Assembly: GCA_934183135.1 (NCBI GenBank)
Contig: CAKPRX010000108.1
Location: 1-5,899, forward strand
Length of the DNA stretch: 5,899 nucleotides
Origin: an uncultured Prevotella sp.
GTDB taxonomy: Bacteria; Bacteroidota; Bacteroidia; Bacteroidales; Bacteroidaceae
Direction: 5' to 3'
This document shows, in pieces, positions 1 to 5,899 of this stretch (positions are counted from its first letter, which is position 1; each line of letters begins with the position of its first letter). A model generated the notes under the pieces. The model did no database searches, was not told the DNA's origin, and was given only the letters and a program-made list of their open reading frames with translations. The translations under genes were made by a program, and so were the position numbers.

Positions 1-73
1 AGCGGGGGTGGGACCCGAACCCACGACCTCCGGATTATGAATCCGACGCTCTAACCAGCTGAGCTATCCCGCC
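1..73 (-). tRNA. tRNA with CAT anticodon (elongator Met type), 3' end cut by window edge
   Basis: Read on the minus strand, the 73 bases fold as a complete cloverleaf: acceptor GGCGGGA, T8-A9, D stem GCTC/GAGC, anticodon stem TCGGA/TCCGG around loop TTCATAA, and T arm GTGGG/CCCAC around TTCGGGT. The anticodon CAT corresponds to window bases 37-39. The sequence ends at tRNA position 72, so the discriminator base and any CCA lie outside. The anticodon stem lacks the three stacked G-C pairs typical of initiator tRNA, so this is most likely elongator Met. A tRNA-Ile2 whose C34 is changed to lysidine also has a CAT anticodon and cannot be excluded from sequence alone. Two acceptor pairs are weak: G1-T72 is a wobble and A7 faces C66. 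Confidence 0.95.
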
Positions 74-92
74 ATCATTGCGATTGCGGATG

Positions 93-124
93 CAAAGGTA
101 GGCATTTTTTTTGTGCTTGCCAAA
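93..124 (-). promoter_or_regulatory. Bacteroidetes-type promoter of the tRNA gene
   Basis: On the minus strand the sequence reads TTTG (bases 124-121), a 20-base spacer, then TACCTTTG (bases 100-93). This matches the known Bacteroidetes primary-sigma consensus, TTTG at -33 and TAnnTTTG at -7, in both elements and in spacing. Transcription would begin roughly 5-8 bases past the -7 box, close to base 86, leaving a short 5' leader before the mature tRNA end at base 73. The spacer contains an A-run. This is the best-formed promoter in the window. Confidence 0.8.
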
Positions 125-283
125 TTTTCTTGAAAAATTATTGCACACAGTCCTCATTTTTTCTGTCGGGCACGGATGGGGTAGCGGTTGCGATGAGGCT
201 GTCGGTAGCCCAAGGGGCGCTGGTCACGATGGCGTTGTGCTATAAAAAGGCTGAAAAATACGCAGATTATGATATTTTTATGC

Positions 284-291
284 TAACTTTG
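284..291 (+). promoter_or_regulatory. -7 promoter element ahead of the LptF/LptG-type permease
   Basis: TAACTTTG matches the Bacteroidetes -7 consensus TAnnTTTG exactly. No TTTG or TTG lies at the expected distance upstream (about 260-265), so only half of the promoter is recognisable. Transcription would start near 297, giving a leader of about 35 bases before the ATG at 332. The same transcript probably carries ribBA. Confidence 0.55.
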
Positions 292-331
292 CACAAAATA
301 TGTACAAGCGTAACAAATACCGGCGTACATC

Positions 332-2230
332 ATGCTTCGAATAAAGAAATTAGATATATTTATCCTCCGGCAGTTTAGCCTGCTCTTTGCCGGCACGTTC
401 TTCATCAGCCTCTTTGTGCTGATGATGCAGTTCCTGTGGCGATTTGTAGACGAGCTGATAGGCAAGGGACTCACCCTGGACGTGATGGGCGAGTTCTTCT
501 GGTACATGGCCCTCATGTTTGTACCCCAGGCGCTGCCCCTGGCCCTGTTGCTGTCGGCCCTCATCACCTTTGGTAACCTGGGCGAGAGCAGTGAGCTTAC
601 CGCCATCAAGGCCGCCGGCATATCGCTCATGCAGACATTCCGGTCGCTGATAGCGTTCTCGGTGTTGACCACCATCGTCTCCTTCGTGTTCCAGAACAAC
701 ATAGCTCCCATGGCCAACCAGAAGATAGCCCAGCTGCTCATATCGGTCAAGCAGAAGAGCCCGGAGCTGGAGATACCTGAGGGTATATTCTATAACGGCA
801 TACCAAACTGCAACCTGTACGTACAGAAGAAGGACATGAAGACGGGGCGGCTATATGGTATCATGATATACCGTATGACGGGTAGCTATGAAGACCAAGC
901 CATCATCCTGGCCGACTCGGGTATGCTGCAGTCGACCGCAGAGAAGAAGCATCTGCTGCTGACACTCTGGAGCGGCGAGTGGTTCGAGAATATGCAGACG
1001 CAGAGCTTCGGCGATGCCGCATCGATACCCTATCGCCGTGAGACCTTTACAGCCAAGCGCATCGTGCTGGACTTTGACGGCGACTTTAACCTGACGGATG
1101 CTGCCAACCTGTCGAACAACGCCAAGGGAAAAAGCCTGGCCGACCTGAGGAGAGGTATAGACTCGCTGTCGCTGCACTATGACAGCGTGGGAGCCGACTA
1201 TATGGACTATGCCCGTATGGCGTACTACCGCCAGGACAGTATAACGCCGGCCCTGAGACGCAGGGTGGCGGCCGAGGAGCGTCGGCAGGTGATGAATATA
1301 GACACGCTGTACAACCGGTTGCCCGAGGAGGCACGGCGCAGCGTGGTGAATGTGGCCCTGGCCACGGTTCAGAGCGCCCGGAGCGACCTGGAGTTTAAGC
1401 AGATGATAACCAGTGACGGCGACTGGCTTATTCGCGTACACAAACTGGAGTCGATTAAGAAATTCTCGCTGGCCCTGTCGTGTCTGATATTCTTCTTCAT
1501 AGGCGCTCCGCTGGGTACCATTATTCGCAAGGGTGGACTGGGCATACCCATCATCGTGTCGGTGCTGGTGTACATAGTGTTCTATATACTGGACAACACG
1601 GGCTACAAGATGGCGAGAAGCGGCATGTGGACCATCTGGTTTGGCATGGGGCTGGCGCCTGGTGTGCTGATTCCCACGGCCGTCTTCTTTGCCTATAAGG
1701 CGTCCAACGACTCGATGGTGTTCAACATGGATCTGTGGCGCGAACTGGCCATGCGGGCCCTCGGGCTGCGTATCAAGCGACACGTATATCCCAAGGAGGT
1801 AATCATAGACGAGCCTCATTACCAGGAGGATGCGGCCGAGCTGGCACGTGTCAGCAAGGATATACTGGACTACTCGCGCCAGCACAAGCTGCGCACGGCG
1901 CCCAATGTGATAAACGTATTCTTCCGCTATGCACCCGACCATGACATAGAGCGTATCAGCGAGCGGTTAGAGGCGGTGATAGACGACCTGGCGAACACGC
2001 GCGACCGTCAGATACTCGCCGAGCTGAACAACTATCCGTACCTGGCCGTCAAGGCTCATACCCGTCCCTTCGAGCGCAAGTGGCTTAATGTCGCCGCAGG
2101 TGTGTTCGTGCCTACGGGCGTGTTCTTCTACATACGTATGTGGCGGTTCAGGTTGAGACTGCTGAAAGACCTGCGCGATATACGGCAGACTAACGCTAAT
2201 GTGGTGTCGCGGATAGGCGCGATGGGATAG
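332..2230 (+). CDS. LptF/LptG (YjgP/YjgQ) family permease, LPS export
   Basis: This is probably an inner-membrane subunit of the Lpt machine, which extracts lipopolysaccharide from the inner membrane, powered by the LptB ATPase, and passes it to the periplasmic bridge. Predicted helices lie at about residues 15-36, 57-80 and 104-123, then 378-396, 402-421 and 433-455. The two triplets flank a periplasmic region, as in LptF/LptG. The clearest family signature is FFIGAPLGTIIRKGGLG (about 388-404) at helix 4, preceded by the VHKLESIKKF approach segment. At 632 residues it is far longer than the roughly 360 of E. coli LptF or LptG. The extra length is an insert in the periplasmic part (about 260-360, rich in charged helices) and a C-terminal extension of about 175 residues ending in a further hydrophobic stretch at 585-602. 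The ATG at 332 is chosen because it follows the -7 box at a sensible distance and begins the usual short cytoplasmic lead-in. Whether it acts as LptF, LptG or both cannot be told; no partner is in view. Confidence 0.9.
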   Translation: MLRIKKLDIFILRQFSLLFAGTFFISLFVLMMQFLWRFVDELIGKGLTLDVMGEFFWYMALMFVPQALPLALLLSALITFGNLGESSELTAIKAAGISLMQTFRSLIAFSVLTTIVSFVFQNNIAPMANQKIAQLLISVKQKSPELEIPEGIFYNGIPNCNLYVQKKDMKTGRLYGIMIYRMTGSYEDQAIILADSGMLQSTAEKKHLLLTLWSGEWFENMQTQSFGDAASIPYRRETFTAKRIVLDFDGDFNLTDAANLSNNAKGKSLADLRRGIDSLSLHYDSVGADYMDYARMAYYRQDSITPALRRRVAAEERRQVMNIDTLYNRLPEEARRSVVNVALATVQSARSDLEFKQMITSDGDWLIRVHKLESIKKFSLALSCLIFFFIGAPLGTIIRKGGLGIPIIVSVLVYIVFYILDNTGYKMARSGMWTIWFGMGLAPGVLIPTAVFFAYKASNDSMVFNMDLWRELAMRALGLRIKRHVYPKEVIIDEPHYQEDAAELARVSKDILDYSRQHKLRTAPNVINVFFRYAPDHDIERISERLEAVIDDLANTRDRQILAELNNYPYLAVKAHTRPFERKWLNVAAGVFVPTGVFFYIRMWRFRLRLLKDLRDIRQTNANVVSRIGAMG

Positions 2231-2275
2231 CTATATATATAATAAGGTGTAACACAAGATAAAGACAGATAGATT

Positions 2276-3487
2276 ATGGAGAATTTCAAGATAAGCAATA
2301 TAGAAGCTGCGATAAAGGACTTTGCCGAGGGTAAGTTCGTTATCGTGGTGGATGATGAGGACCGCGAGAACGAGGGCGACCTGATAATCGCCGCAGAGAA
2401 GATAACGCCCGAAAAGGTGAACTTCATGCTCAAGCACGCCCGCGGTGTGCTCTGCGCACCCATCACCCTGAGTCGGTGCGAGGAGCTGGACCTGCCCCAC
2501 CAGGTGTCGGACAATACCTCGATGCTCGGCACGCCTTTCACGATAACTATTGACAAGCTGGAGGGCTGCTCTACGGGCGTGTCGGCCCGCGATAGGGCGG
2601 CCACCATCAAGGCCCTGGCCGACCCGTCATCGACCCCGCAGACCTTTGGCCGTCCGGGACATATCAATCCGCTCTATGCGCAGGACAACGGTGTGCTGAG
2701 GCGTAGCGGGCATACCGAGGCGGCCGTAGACCTGTGCAAGTTGGCTGGGCTGTACCCTGCCGGCGCGCTGATGGAGATAATGAACGAGGACGGAAGCATG
2801 GCCCGTATGCCCCAGTTACAGAAAATGGCAGCCGAGTGGGACCTGAAGATTGTAACCATCAAGGACTTGATAGCCTTTAGGCTCCAGCGCGAGTCTATCA
2901 TTGAGGTGGGCGACGAGGTAGACATGCCCACCGAGTACGGTCACTTTAAGCTGATACCTTTCCGTCAGCAGAGCAACGGCCTGGAACACATGGCGCTGGT
3001 AAAAGGCCAGTGGGCACCCGATGAACCGGTGCTGGTGCGTGTACACTCATCGTGCGCCACGGGCGACATATTGGGTAGTAAGCGGTGCGACTGTGGCGAG
3101 CAGTTGCACAAGGCTATGCAGATGATAGACCGCGAGGGCAAGGGCGTGGTCATCTATATGCAGCAGGAGGGCCGGGGCATCGGTCTGATGAACAAGATAG
3201 CTGCCTACAAACTTCAGGAGGAGGGCTACGATACGGTAGATGCCAATGTACACTTGGGATTTAAGCCCGATGAGCGCGACTATGGCTGCGGAGCCCAGAT
3301 GCTCCGCCATTTGAATGTACACAAGATGAGGCTGCTCACCAACAATCCCGTCAAGCGTGTGGGCTTGGAGGCTTATGGTCTGGAGATTGTGGAGAATGTA
3401 CCCATAGAGATTACGCCTAACAAGTACAATGAGCGCTATCTGAAGACCAAGCGCGACCGTATGGGACATACTTTACATCTCAAATAG
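2276..3487 (+). CDS. ribBA: Bifunctional RibBA: DHBP synthase / GTP cyclohydrolase II
   Basis: This cytoplasmic enzyme makes both precursors of riboflavin. The N-terminal RibB half (about 1-202) turns ribulose 5-phosphate into 3,4-dihydroxy-2-butanone 4-phosphate. The C-terminal RibA half (about 208-403) opens GTP to a diaminopyrimidinone with release of formate. RibB motifs are intact: [11 protein letters not shown] (26-36), with E31 and E33 in the acidic metal/substrate loop, and GHTEAAVDL with H146 matching the metal-binding His of E. coli RibB. E167 fits its catalytic Glu. In RibA, C260, C271 and C273 are the zinc cysteines, [11 protein letters not shown] (297-307) is the substrate loop, and Y311 and R334 align with E. 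coli Y105 and R128. Length is normal for the fusion, with no sign of decay in either half. It starts 45 bases after the permease stop with no promoter recognised between, so co-transcription is likely. No Shine-Dalgarno site is visible. Confidence 0.97.
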   Translation: MENFKISNIEAAIKDFAEGKFVIVVDDEDRENEGDLIIAAEKITPEKVNFMLKHARGVLCAPITLSRCEELDLPHQVSDNTSMLGTPFTITIDKLEGCSTGVSARDRAATIKALADPSSTPQTFGRPGHINPLYAQDNGVLRRSGHTEAAVDLCKLAGLYPAGALMEIMNEDGSMARMPQLQKMAAEWDLKIVTIKDLIAFRLQRESIIEVGDEVDMPTEYGHFKLIPFRQQSNGLEHMALVKGQWAPDEPVLVRVHSSCATGDILGSKRCDCGEQLHKAMQMIDREGKGVVIYMQQEGRGIGLMNKIAAYKLQEEGYDTVDANVHLGFKPDERDYGCGAQMLRHLNVHKMRLLTNNPVKRVGLEAYGLEIVENVPIEITPNKYNERYLKTKRDRMGHTLHLK

Positions 3488-3508
3488 ATAAATAGTGTTA
3501 TAAAAATA

Positions 3509-3545
3509 GCTCCGAGGGCAAAATGTGAACTTTTTGTTTCGGAGT
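3509..3545 (+). repeat. Inverted repeat upstream of, and partly over, the aminotransferase promoter
   Basis: The arms CTCCGA (3510-3515) and TCGGAG (3539-3544) are perfectly complementary. The stem can grow to nine pairs (3509-3517 with 3537-3545) through G-T wobbles, with a 19-base loop. It starts 22 bases after the ribBA stop and ends 16 bases before the -7 box, covering the -33 zone. No T-run follows the right arm, so it is not a standard intrinsic terminator on the plus strand. It could stabilise the ribBA mRNA end, act as an operator, or be chance. Confidence 0.4.
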
Positions 3546-3568
3546 AACGATTTAATTGCTTACATTTG
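3537..3568 (+). promoter_or_regulatory. Promoter of the aminotransferase gene
   Basis: TACATTTG at 3561-3568 matches the Bacteroidetes -7 consensus. The -33 element is ambiguous. TTTC at 3537-3540 has the right 20-base spacing but one mismatch, while the perfect TTTG at 3533-3536 sits 24 bases away. Transcription would start at about 3573-3576, so the leader before the ATG is only about 15 bases. Confidence 0.6.
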
Positions 3569-3588
3569 CAAAGAAATAATAGTAGATA

Positions 3589-4782
3589 ATGATGAAACTG
3601 TCAGATCGTATTAACAGGCTGGCGCCATCGGCTACCTTGGCCATGTCGCAGAAGAGTAGTGAGATGAAGGCCCAGGGGGTGGATGTTATCAACCTCAGTG
3701 TGGGTGAGCCCGACTTTAATACCCCAGACCACATTAAGGAGGCTGCCAAGAAGGCCATTGATGAGAACTACTCGCGCTATTCGCCAGTGGCTGGCTATGC
3801 TTCACTGCGCGAGGCTGTGGTACGTAAGCTGAAGCGTGAGAACGGGCTGGAATACACTCCTGCGCAGATTTCGGTATCTAATGGTGCCAAGCAGGGCGTA
3901 TGCAATACGGTGATGGCGATGGTGAACCCAGGCGACGAGGTGATTATACCAGCTCCGTACTGGGTGAGCTATCCACAGATGGTGAAGTTGGCTGGCGGCA
4001 CGCCCGTCATCGTGAACACGGGCTTCGCCCAGGACTTCAAGATGAAGCCCGAACAGCTGGAGGCGGCCATAACGCCCCGTACGCGCCTGCTGATACTCTG
4101 CTCGCCAAGCAACCCTACTGGCAGTGTGTACTCTAAGGAAGAGCTGAAGGCCCTGGCCGATGTCATACTGAGCCATGAGGGTGTATATGTGCTGGCCGAT
4201 GAGATATACGAACACATTAATTATACAGGACGGCACGAGAGCATAGCGCAGTTTGCCGGTATGCAGGAGCGGGCCATCATCGTTAATGGCGTGTCCAAGG
4301 CTTATGCCATGACAGGCTGGCGTATAGGTTATATCGCGGCTCCCGAATGGATTGTCAAGGGCTGCAACAAACTGCAGGGACAGTACACCAGCGGCCCCTG
4401 CTCGGTAAGCCAGAAAGCCGCCGAGGCAGCCTATGACTCGGACCAAGACTGTGTGGAGGAGATGCGCCTCGCCTTTGAGCGTCGGCGCAACCTTATCGTT
4501 TCATTAGCTAAGGATATTCCCGGACTGGAGGTCAACTGCCCGCAGGGCGCTTTCTACCTGTTTCCCAAGTGCAGCAGCTTCTATGGCAAGAGCTATGGCA
4601 ACTATACCGTGAACAACTCGACCGACCTGGCCATGTACCTGCTTGACGAGGCCCATGTGGCTACAGTCGGTGGCGACGCCTTTGGCGACCCCGAGTGCTT
4701 CCGGATGAGTTATGCCACCAGCGACGACAATATCAAGGAGGCTATGAAGCGCATAAAAGAGGCTTTGGGCAAACTCAAATAG
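3589..4782 (+). CDS. PLP-dependent class I aminotransferase, aspartate aminotransferase type
   Basis: This is a fold-type I, pyridoxal-phosphate enzyme that moves an amino group between an amino acid and a 2-oxo acid in the cytoplasm, most probably aspartate with 2-oxoglutarate. K237 in NGVSKAYAMTGWRIGY is the Schiff-base lysine. D204 in VLADEIYEH pairs with the pyridine nitrogen, N175 in SPSNPTG and Y207 contact the cofactor, R245 follows GW near the phosphate, W125 in APYWVSYP stacks on the ring, and R372 in FRMSYATS holds the substrate carboxylate. The sequence follows the Thermus-like AspB subgroup closely, including the NGAKQ lysine (K101), which I recall as a contact for the acidic side chain in that subgroup. 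Substrate is therefore likely aspartate, but prephenate or other acceptors are possible in relatives. At 397 residues the length is standard. Two ATGs stand in tandem at 3589 and 3592; either may be used. Confidence 0.92.
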   Translation: MMKLSDRINRLAPSATLAMSQKSSEMKAQGVDVINLSVGEPDFNTPDHIKEAAKKAIDENYSRYSPVAGYASLREAVVRKLKRENGLEYTPAQISVSNGAKQGVCNTVMAMVNPGDEVIIPAPYWVSYPQMVKLAGGTPVIVNTGFAQDFKMKPEQLEAAITPRTRLLILCSPSNPTGSVYSKEELKALADVILSHEGVYVLADEIYEHINYTGRHESIAQFAGMQERAIIVNGVSKAYAMTGWRIGYIAAPEWIVKGCNKLQGQYTSGPCSVSQKAAEAAYDSDQDCVEEMRLAFERRRNLIVSLAKDIPGLEVNCPQGAFYLFPKCSSFYGKSYGNYTVNNSTDLAMYLLDEAHVATVGGDAFGDPECFRMSYATSDDNIKEAMKRIKEALGKLK

Positions 4783-4800
4783 CCTATAGAAGCGCTTTTT
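4747..4800 (+). terminator. Possible terminator overlapping the end of the aminotransferase gene
   Basis: Two nested complementary pairs span the stop codon (4780-4782). AAGCGC (4747-4752) can pair with GCGCTT (4792-4797), and inside it AGGCT (4760-4764) with AGCCT (4781-4785), separated by internal loops of seven and six bases. Five Ts at 4796-4800 follow or overlap the right arm. The shape fits a weak intrinsic terminator separating this gene from the exbB unit. The internal loops and the palindromic nature of AAGCGCTT lower the certainty. Confidence 0.35.
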
Positions 4801-4856
4801 GTGGCGAACACCTTGTTAAAACTTCTTAATTAGGGGGCGGATAGTCATTAATTTGC

Positions 4857-4864
4857 TATCTTTG
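4857..4864 (+). promoter_or_regulatory. -7 promoter element ahead of exbB-like gene
   Basis: TATCTTTG matches TAnnTTTG exactly. At the expected -33 distance (about 4833-4837) the sequence is a G-rich run, with no TTTG. Transcription would start near 4870, leaving a leader of about 105 bases to the ATG at 4977, much longer than those of the other genes here. Confidence 0.6.
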
Positions 4865-4869
4865 CTTAC

Positions 4870-4976
4870 CGATAGGAAGCCTGCTATACACAGGTGCAAT
4901 CGAATGACAATAGACCCATTCTTGAAAGAAAATAACTTATAACATTTTATTAATAACCAAAATTAATTGTAACATT
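4870..4976 (+). other. Long A/T-rich 5' leader of the exbB-like gene
   Basis: The stretch from the inferred transcription start to the ATG has no reading frame or Shine-Dalgarno site. Its first part can form a small hairpin (GAATG 4902-4906 with CATTC 4917-4921, ten-base loop). The last 45 or so bases are very A/T-rich and probably unstructured, a pattern seen before strongly translated genes in Bacteroidetes. I recognise no known riboswitch. Confidence 0.4.
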
Positions 4977-5801
4977 ATGGCAACTACACAAAAAACAGCC
5001 CCTAAGAAGAAGGGCTTTCAGGGAGTTAGAGATGCAATTTGGATTATCGTTGTCTGCTTCATTCTGGCAGTAGGTTTCTACGAGGGCTTCCTCGGTAACG
5101 GAGCCAACTTCCATGGCGGTGACAACAGCGGTGAGCCCGCTAACCTGCTCGGTACTATTTATAAAGGTGGTATCGTCGTTCCTGTGATCTTTACTCTGTT
5201 GTTTACCGTTATCGCACTCGGCGTAGAGCGTTTCTTCGCCCTCCGTTCAGCTTTCGGTAAGATGTCTCTGGCTAAGTTCACAGCCCAGATTAAGGCTGCT
5301 GTTAAGGCTGGCGACTTCGCTACCGCACACCAGCTCTGTGACAAGATGCAGGGTTCTGTAGCCAACGTGGTTAGCGCTTCGCTGAACACCTACGAGGAGA
5401 TGGAGAAAACTACTGGTATCAAGAAGAGCCAGAAGATCGCTAAGATCCAGCAGGCCCACGAGGAGGCTACTCAGCTTGAGATGCCTACTCTGCAGATGAA
5501 CCTTCCTATCGTAGCAACTATCGTTACCCTCGGTACTCTTACCGCTCTGTTCGGTACCGTTGTTGGTATGATCCGTTCATTCGCCGCTCTGGCAGCAGGT
5601 GGTGGTGCTGACTCTCAGGCACTTTCTACTGGTATTTCTGAGGCCTTGGTTAATACCGCATCAGGTATCTTGACATCATGGTTCGCCGTTGTTATCTACA
5701 ACTTCTTCACAAACAAGATCGATAAGCTGACTTACGCTCTTGATGAAGTAGGTTACACTATTGCTCAGACATACGAAGCCAACCACGGAGAAGAAGCTTA
5801 A
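4977..5801 (+). CDS. exbB: MotA/TolQ/ExbB proton channel family protein, ExbB-like
   Basis: This inner-membrane protein would form, with ExbD, the proton channel that energises TonB and so drives uptake through outer-membrane receptors. Hydrophobic segments lie at about 19-38, 66-83, 176-199 and 220-245, with a cytoplasmic loop of about 90 residues between the second and third. The core signature is present: LFGTVVGMIRSF (191-202) and GISEALVNTASG (219-230). T194, E222 and T227 align with E. coli ExbB T148, E176 and T181, including the same spacing. The basic N-terminus (KTAPKKK) points inward. Compared with E. coli ExbB, which has three helices, there is one additional N-terminal helix and a glycine/asparagine-rich periplasmic link (39-60). 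Arg codons are CGT apart from one AGA and there is no ATA codon, suggesting high expression. An ExbD-like gene follows after 30 bases. TolQ or a gliding-type role is less likely given that neighbour, but the exact subfamily is not proven. Confidence 0.9.
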   Translation: MATTQKTAPKKKGFQGVRDAIWIIVVCFILAVGFYEGFLGNGANFHGGDNSGEPANLLGTIYKGGIVVPVIFTLLFTVIALGVERFFALRSAFGKMSLAKFTAQIKAAVKAGDFATAHQLCDKMQGSVANVVSASLNTYEEMEKTTGIKKSQKIAKIQQAHEEATQLEMPTLQMNLPIVATIVTLGTLTALFGTVVGMIRSFAALAAGGGADSQALSTGISEALVNTASGILTSWFAVVIYNFFTNKIDKLTYALDEVGYTIAQTYEANHGEEA

Positions 5802-5831
5802 TTTTTGCTAACCCTTTAAAATTTTATCGCT

Positions 5832-5899
5832 ATGGGTAAAGTAAAAATTGAGAAGAAAGATGTCTGGATCGACATGACTCCTATGTCCGATGTCATGGT
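5832..5899 (+). CDS. exbD: ExbD/TolR-like biopolymer transport protein, N-terminal fragment
   Basis: The first 22 codons are in view before the window ends. The product begins with a short basic stretch and then IDMTPMSDVM, which matches the start of the single membrane helix in ExbD/TolR proteins (compare VTPFIDVM in E. coli ExbD). D20 would be the conserved membrane aspartate that carries protons (E. coli ExbD D25). The ATG lies 30 bases after the exbB stop with no promoter recognised, so the two genes should be one operon. In Bacteroidetes a second exbD-like gene and tonB often follow, but that lies outside the window. Confidence 0.82.
   Translation, partial: MGKVKIEKKDVWIDMTPMSDVM

Larger units (their letters stand above)
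75..331. other. Divergent intergenic region between the tRNA and the permease gene
   Basis: This gap separates two genes transcribed away from each other. It holds the tRNA promoter on the left and the permease -7 box on the right. Between them, about 165-240 is richer in G and C than the A/T-rich flanks. I see no convincing gene there: the plus-strand reading frame across it needs a TTG start and runs into the permease gene, and its product resembles nothing I know. The only hairpin noticed is a short GGCT/AGCC stem near 198-211. Confidence 0.6.

Noticed and set aside
154..282. Short minus-strand frame with a hydrophobic stretch followed by an Arg-rich tail
   Set aside because: About 42 codons with no ATG, GTG or TTG start at a useful place; the Arg richness reflects the GC-richer patch.
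1..331. tRNA gene as a possible integration site of a mobile element
   Set aside because: No integrase, no repeat of the tRNA 3' end in the window, and the neighbouring genes are all housekeeping types.
130..378. Open frame of 82 codons on the plus strand from a TTG start
   Set aside because: It spans the permease promoter, overlaps the permease start in another frame, and has no known motif.
851..1942. Long open frame of 363 codons on the minus strand inside the permease gene
   Set aside because: It lies wholly antisense to a well-supported membrane protein gene, its product is rich in His, Gln and Arg with no recognisable domain, and such frames arise from codon bias on the opposite strand.
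2231..2275. FMN riboswitch ahead of ribBA
   Set aside because: The gap is too short and has none of the conserved elements.
3802..4446. Open frame of 214 codons on the minus strand inside the aminotransferase gene
   Set aside because: The sense gene has all catalytic residues; the antisense product shows no family features.
5802..5831. Separate promoter ahead of the ExbD-like gene (TAATTTTTG)
   Set aside because: It has one base too many between TA and TTTG, overlaps the exbB stop, and the 30-base gap fits a single operon.
332..5899. Search for a novel defence, CRISPR, toxin-antitoxin or biosynthetic system
   Set aside because: All coding space is taken by recognised housekeeping genes and no repeat array or unknown gene cluster is present.

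Overview
The window reads as core chromosome of a Bacteroidales bacterium, most likely in or near the Prevotella group. Three things point there. Promoter-like sites follow the Bacteroidetes pattern TTTG-N20-TAnnTTTG. Starts lack Shine-Dalgarno sites and sit behind A/T-rich leaders. The proteins have Bacteroidetes forms: a very long LptF/LptG permease, a RibBA fusion, and an ExbB with an additional N-terminal membrane helix. The genus is inferred from remembered family resemblance, not from a search.

Layout, left to right. A tRNA with a CAT anticodon lies on the minus strand at 1-73, missing only its last base or bases, with a full promoter at 93-124. The 257-base gap up to 331 holds this promoter and the -7 element of the next gene (divergent), plus an unexplained GC-richer patch at about 165-240. 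On the plus strand follow lptG-like permease (332-2230) and ribBA (2276-3487), 45 bases apart and probably one transcript. A class I aminotransferase of the aspartate type (3589-4782) has its own promoter. A MotA/TolQ/ExbB channel gene (4977-5801), with its own promoter and a leader of roughly 100 bases, is followed after 30 bases by the first 22 codons of an ExbD-like gene that runs off the window.

The genes serve housekeeping roles: translation (tRNA), export of lipopolysaccharide to the outer membrane (LptF/G-type permease), the two entry reactions of riboflavin synthesis (RibBA), amino-acid transamination, and proton-motive-force coupling to TonB-dependent outer-membrane uptake (ExbB/ExbD). 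The exbB gene has a strikingly different codon choice from lptG and ribBA, as expected for a much more highly expressed gene.

I found no CRISPR array, mobile element, defence system or obvious new system. The points most worth a second look are the long C-terminal extension and periplasmic insert of the permease, the inverted repeat across the aminotransferase promoter, the long exbB leader, and the unexplained patch near the tRNA.
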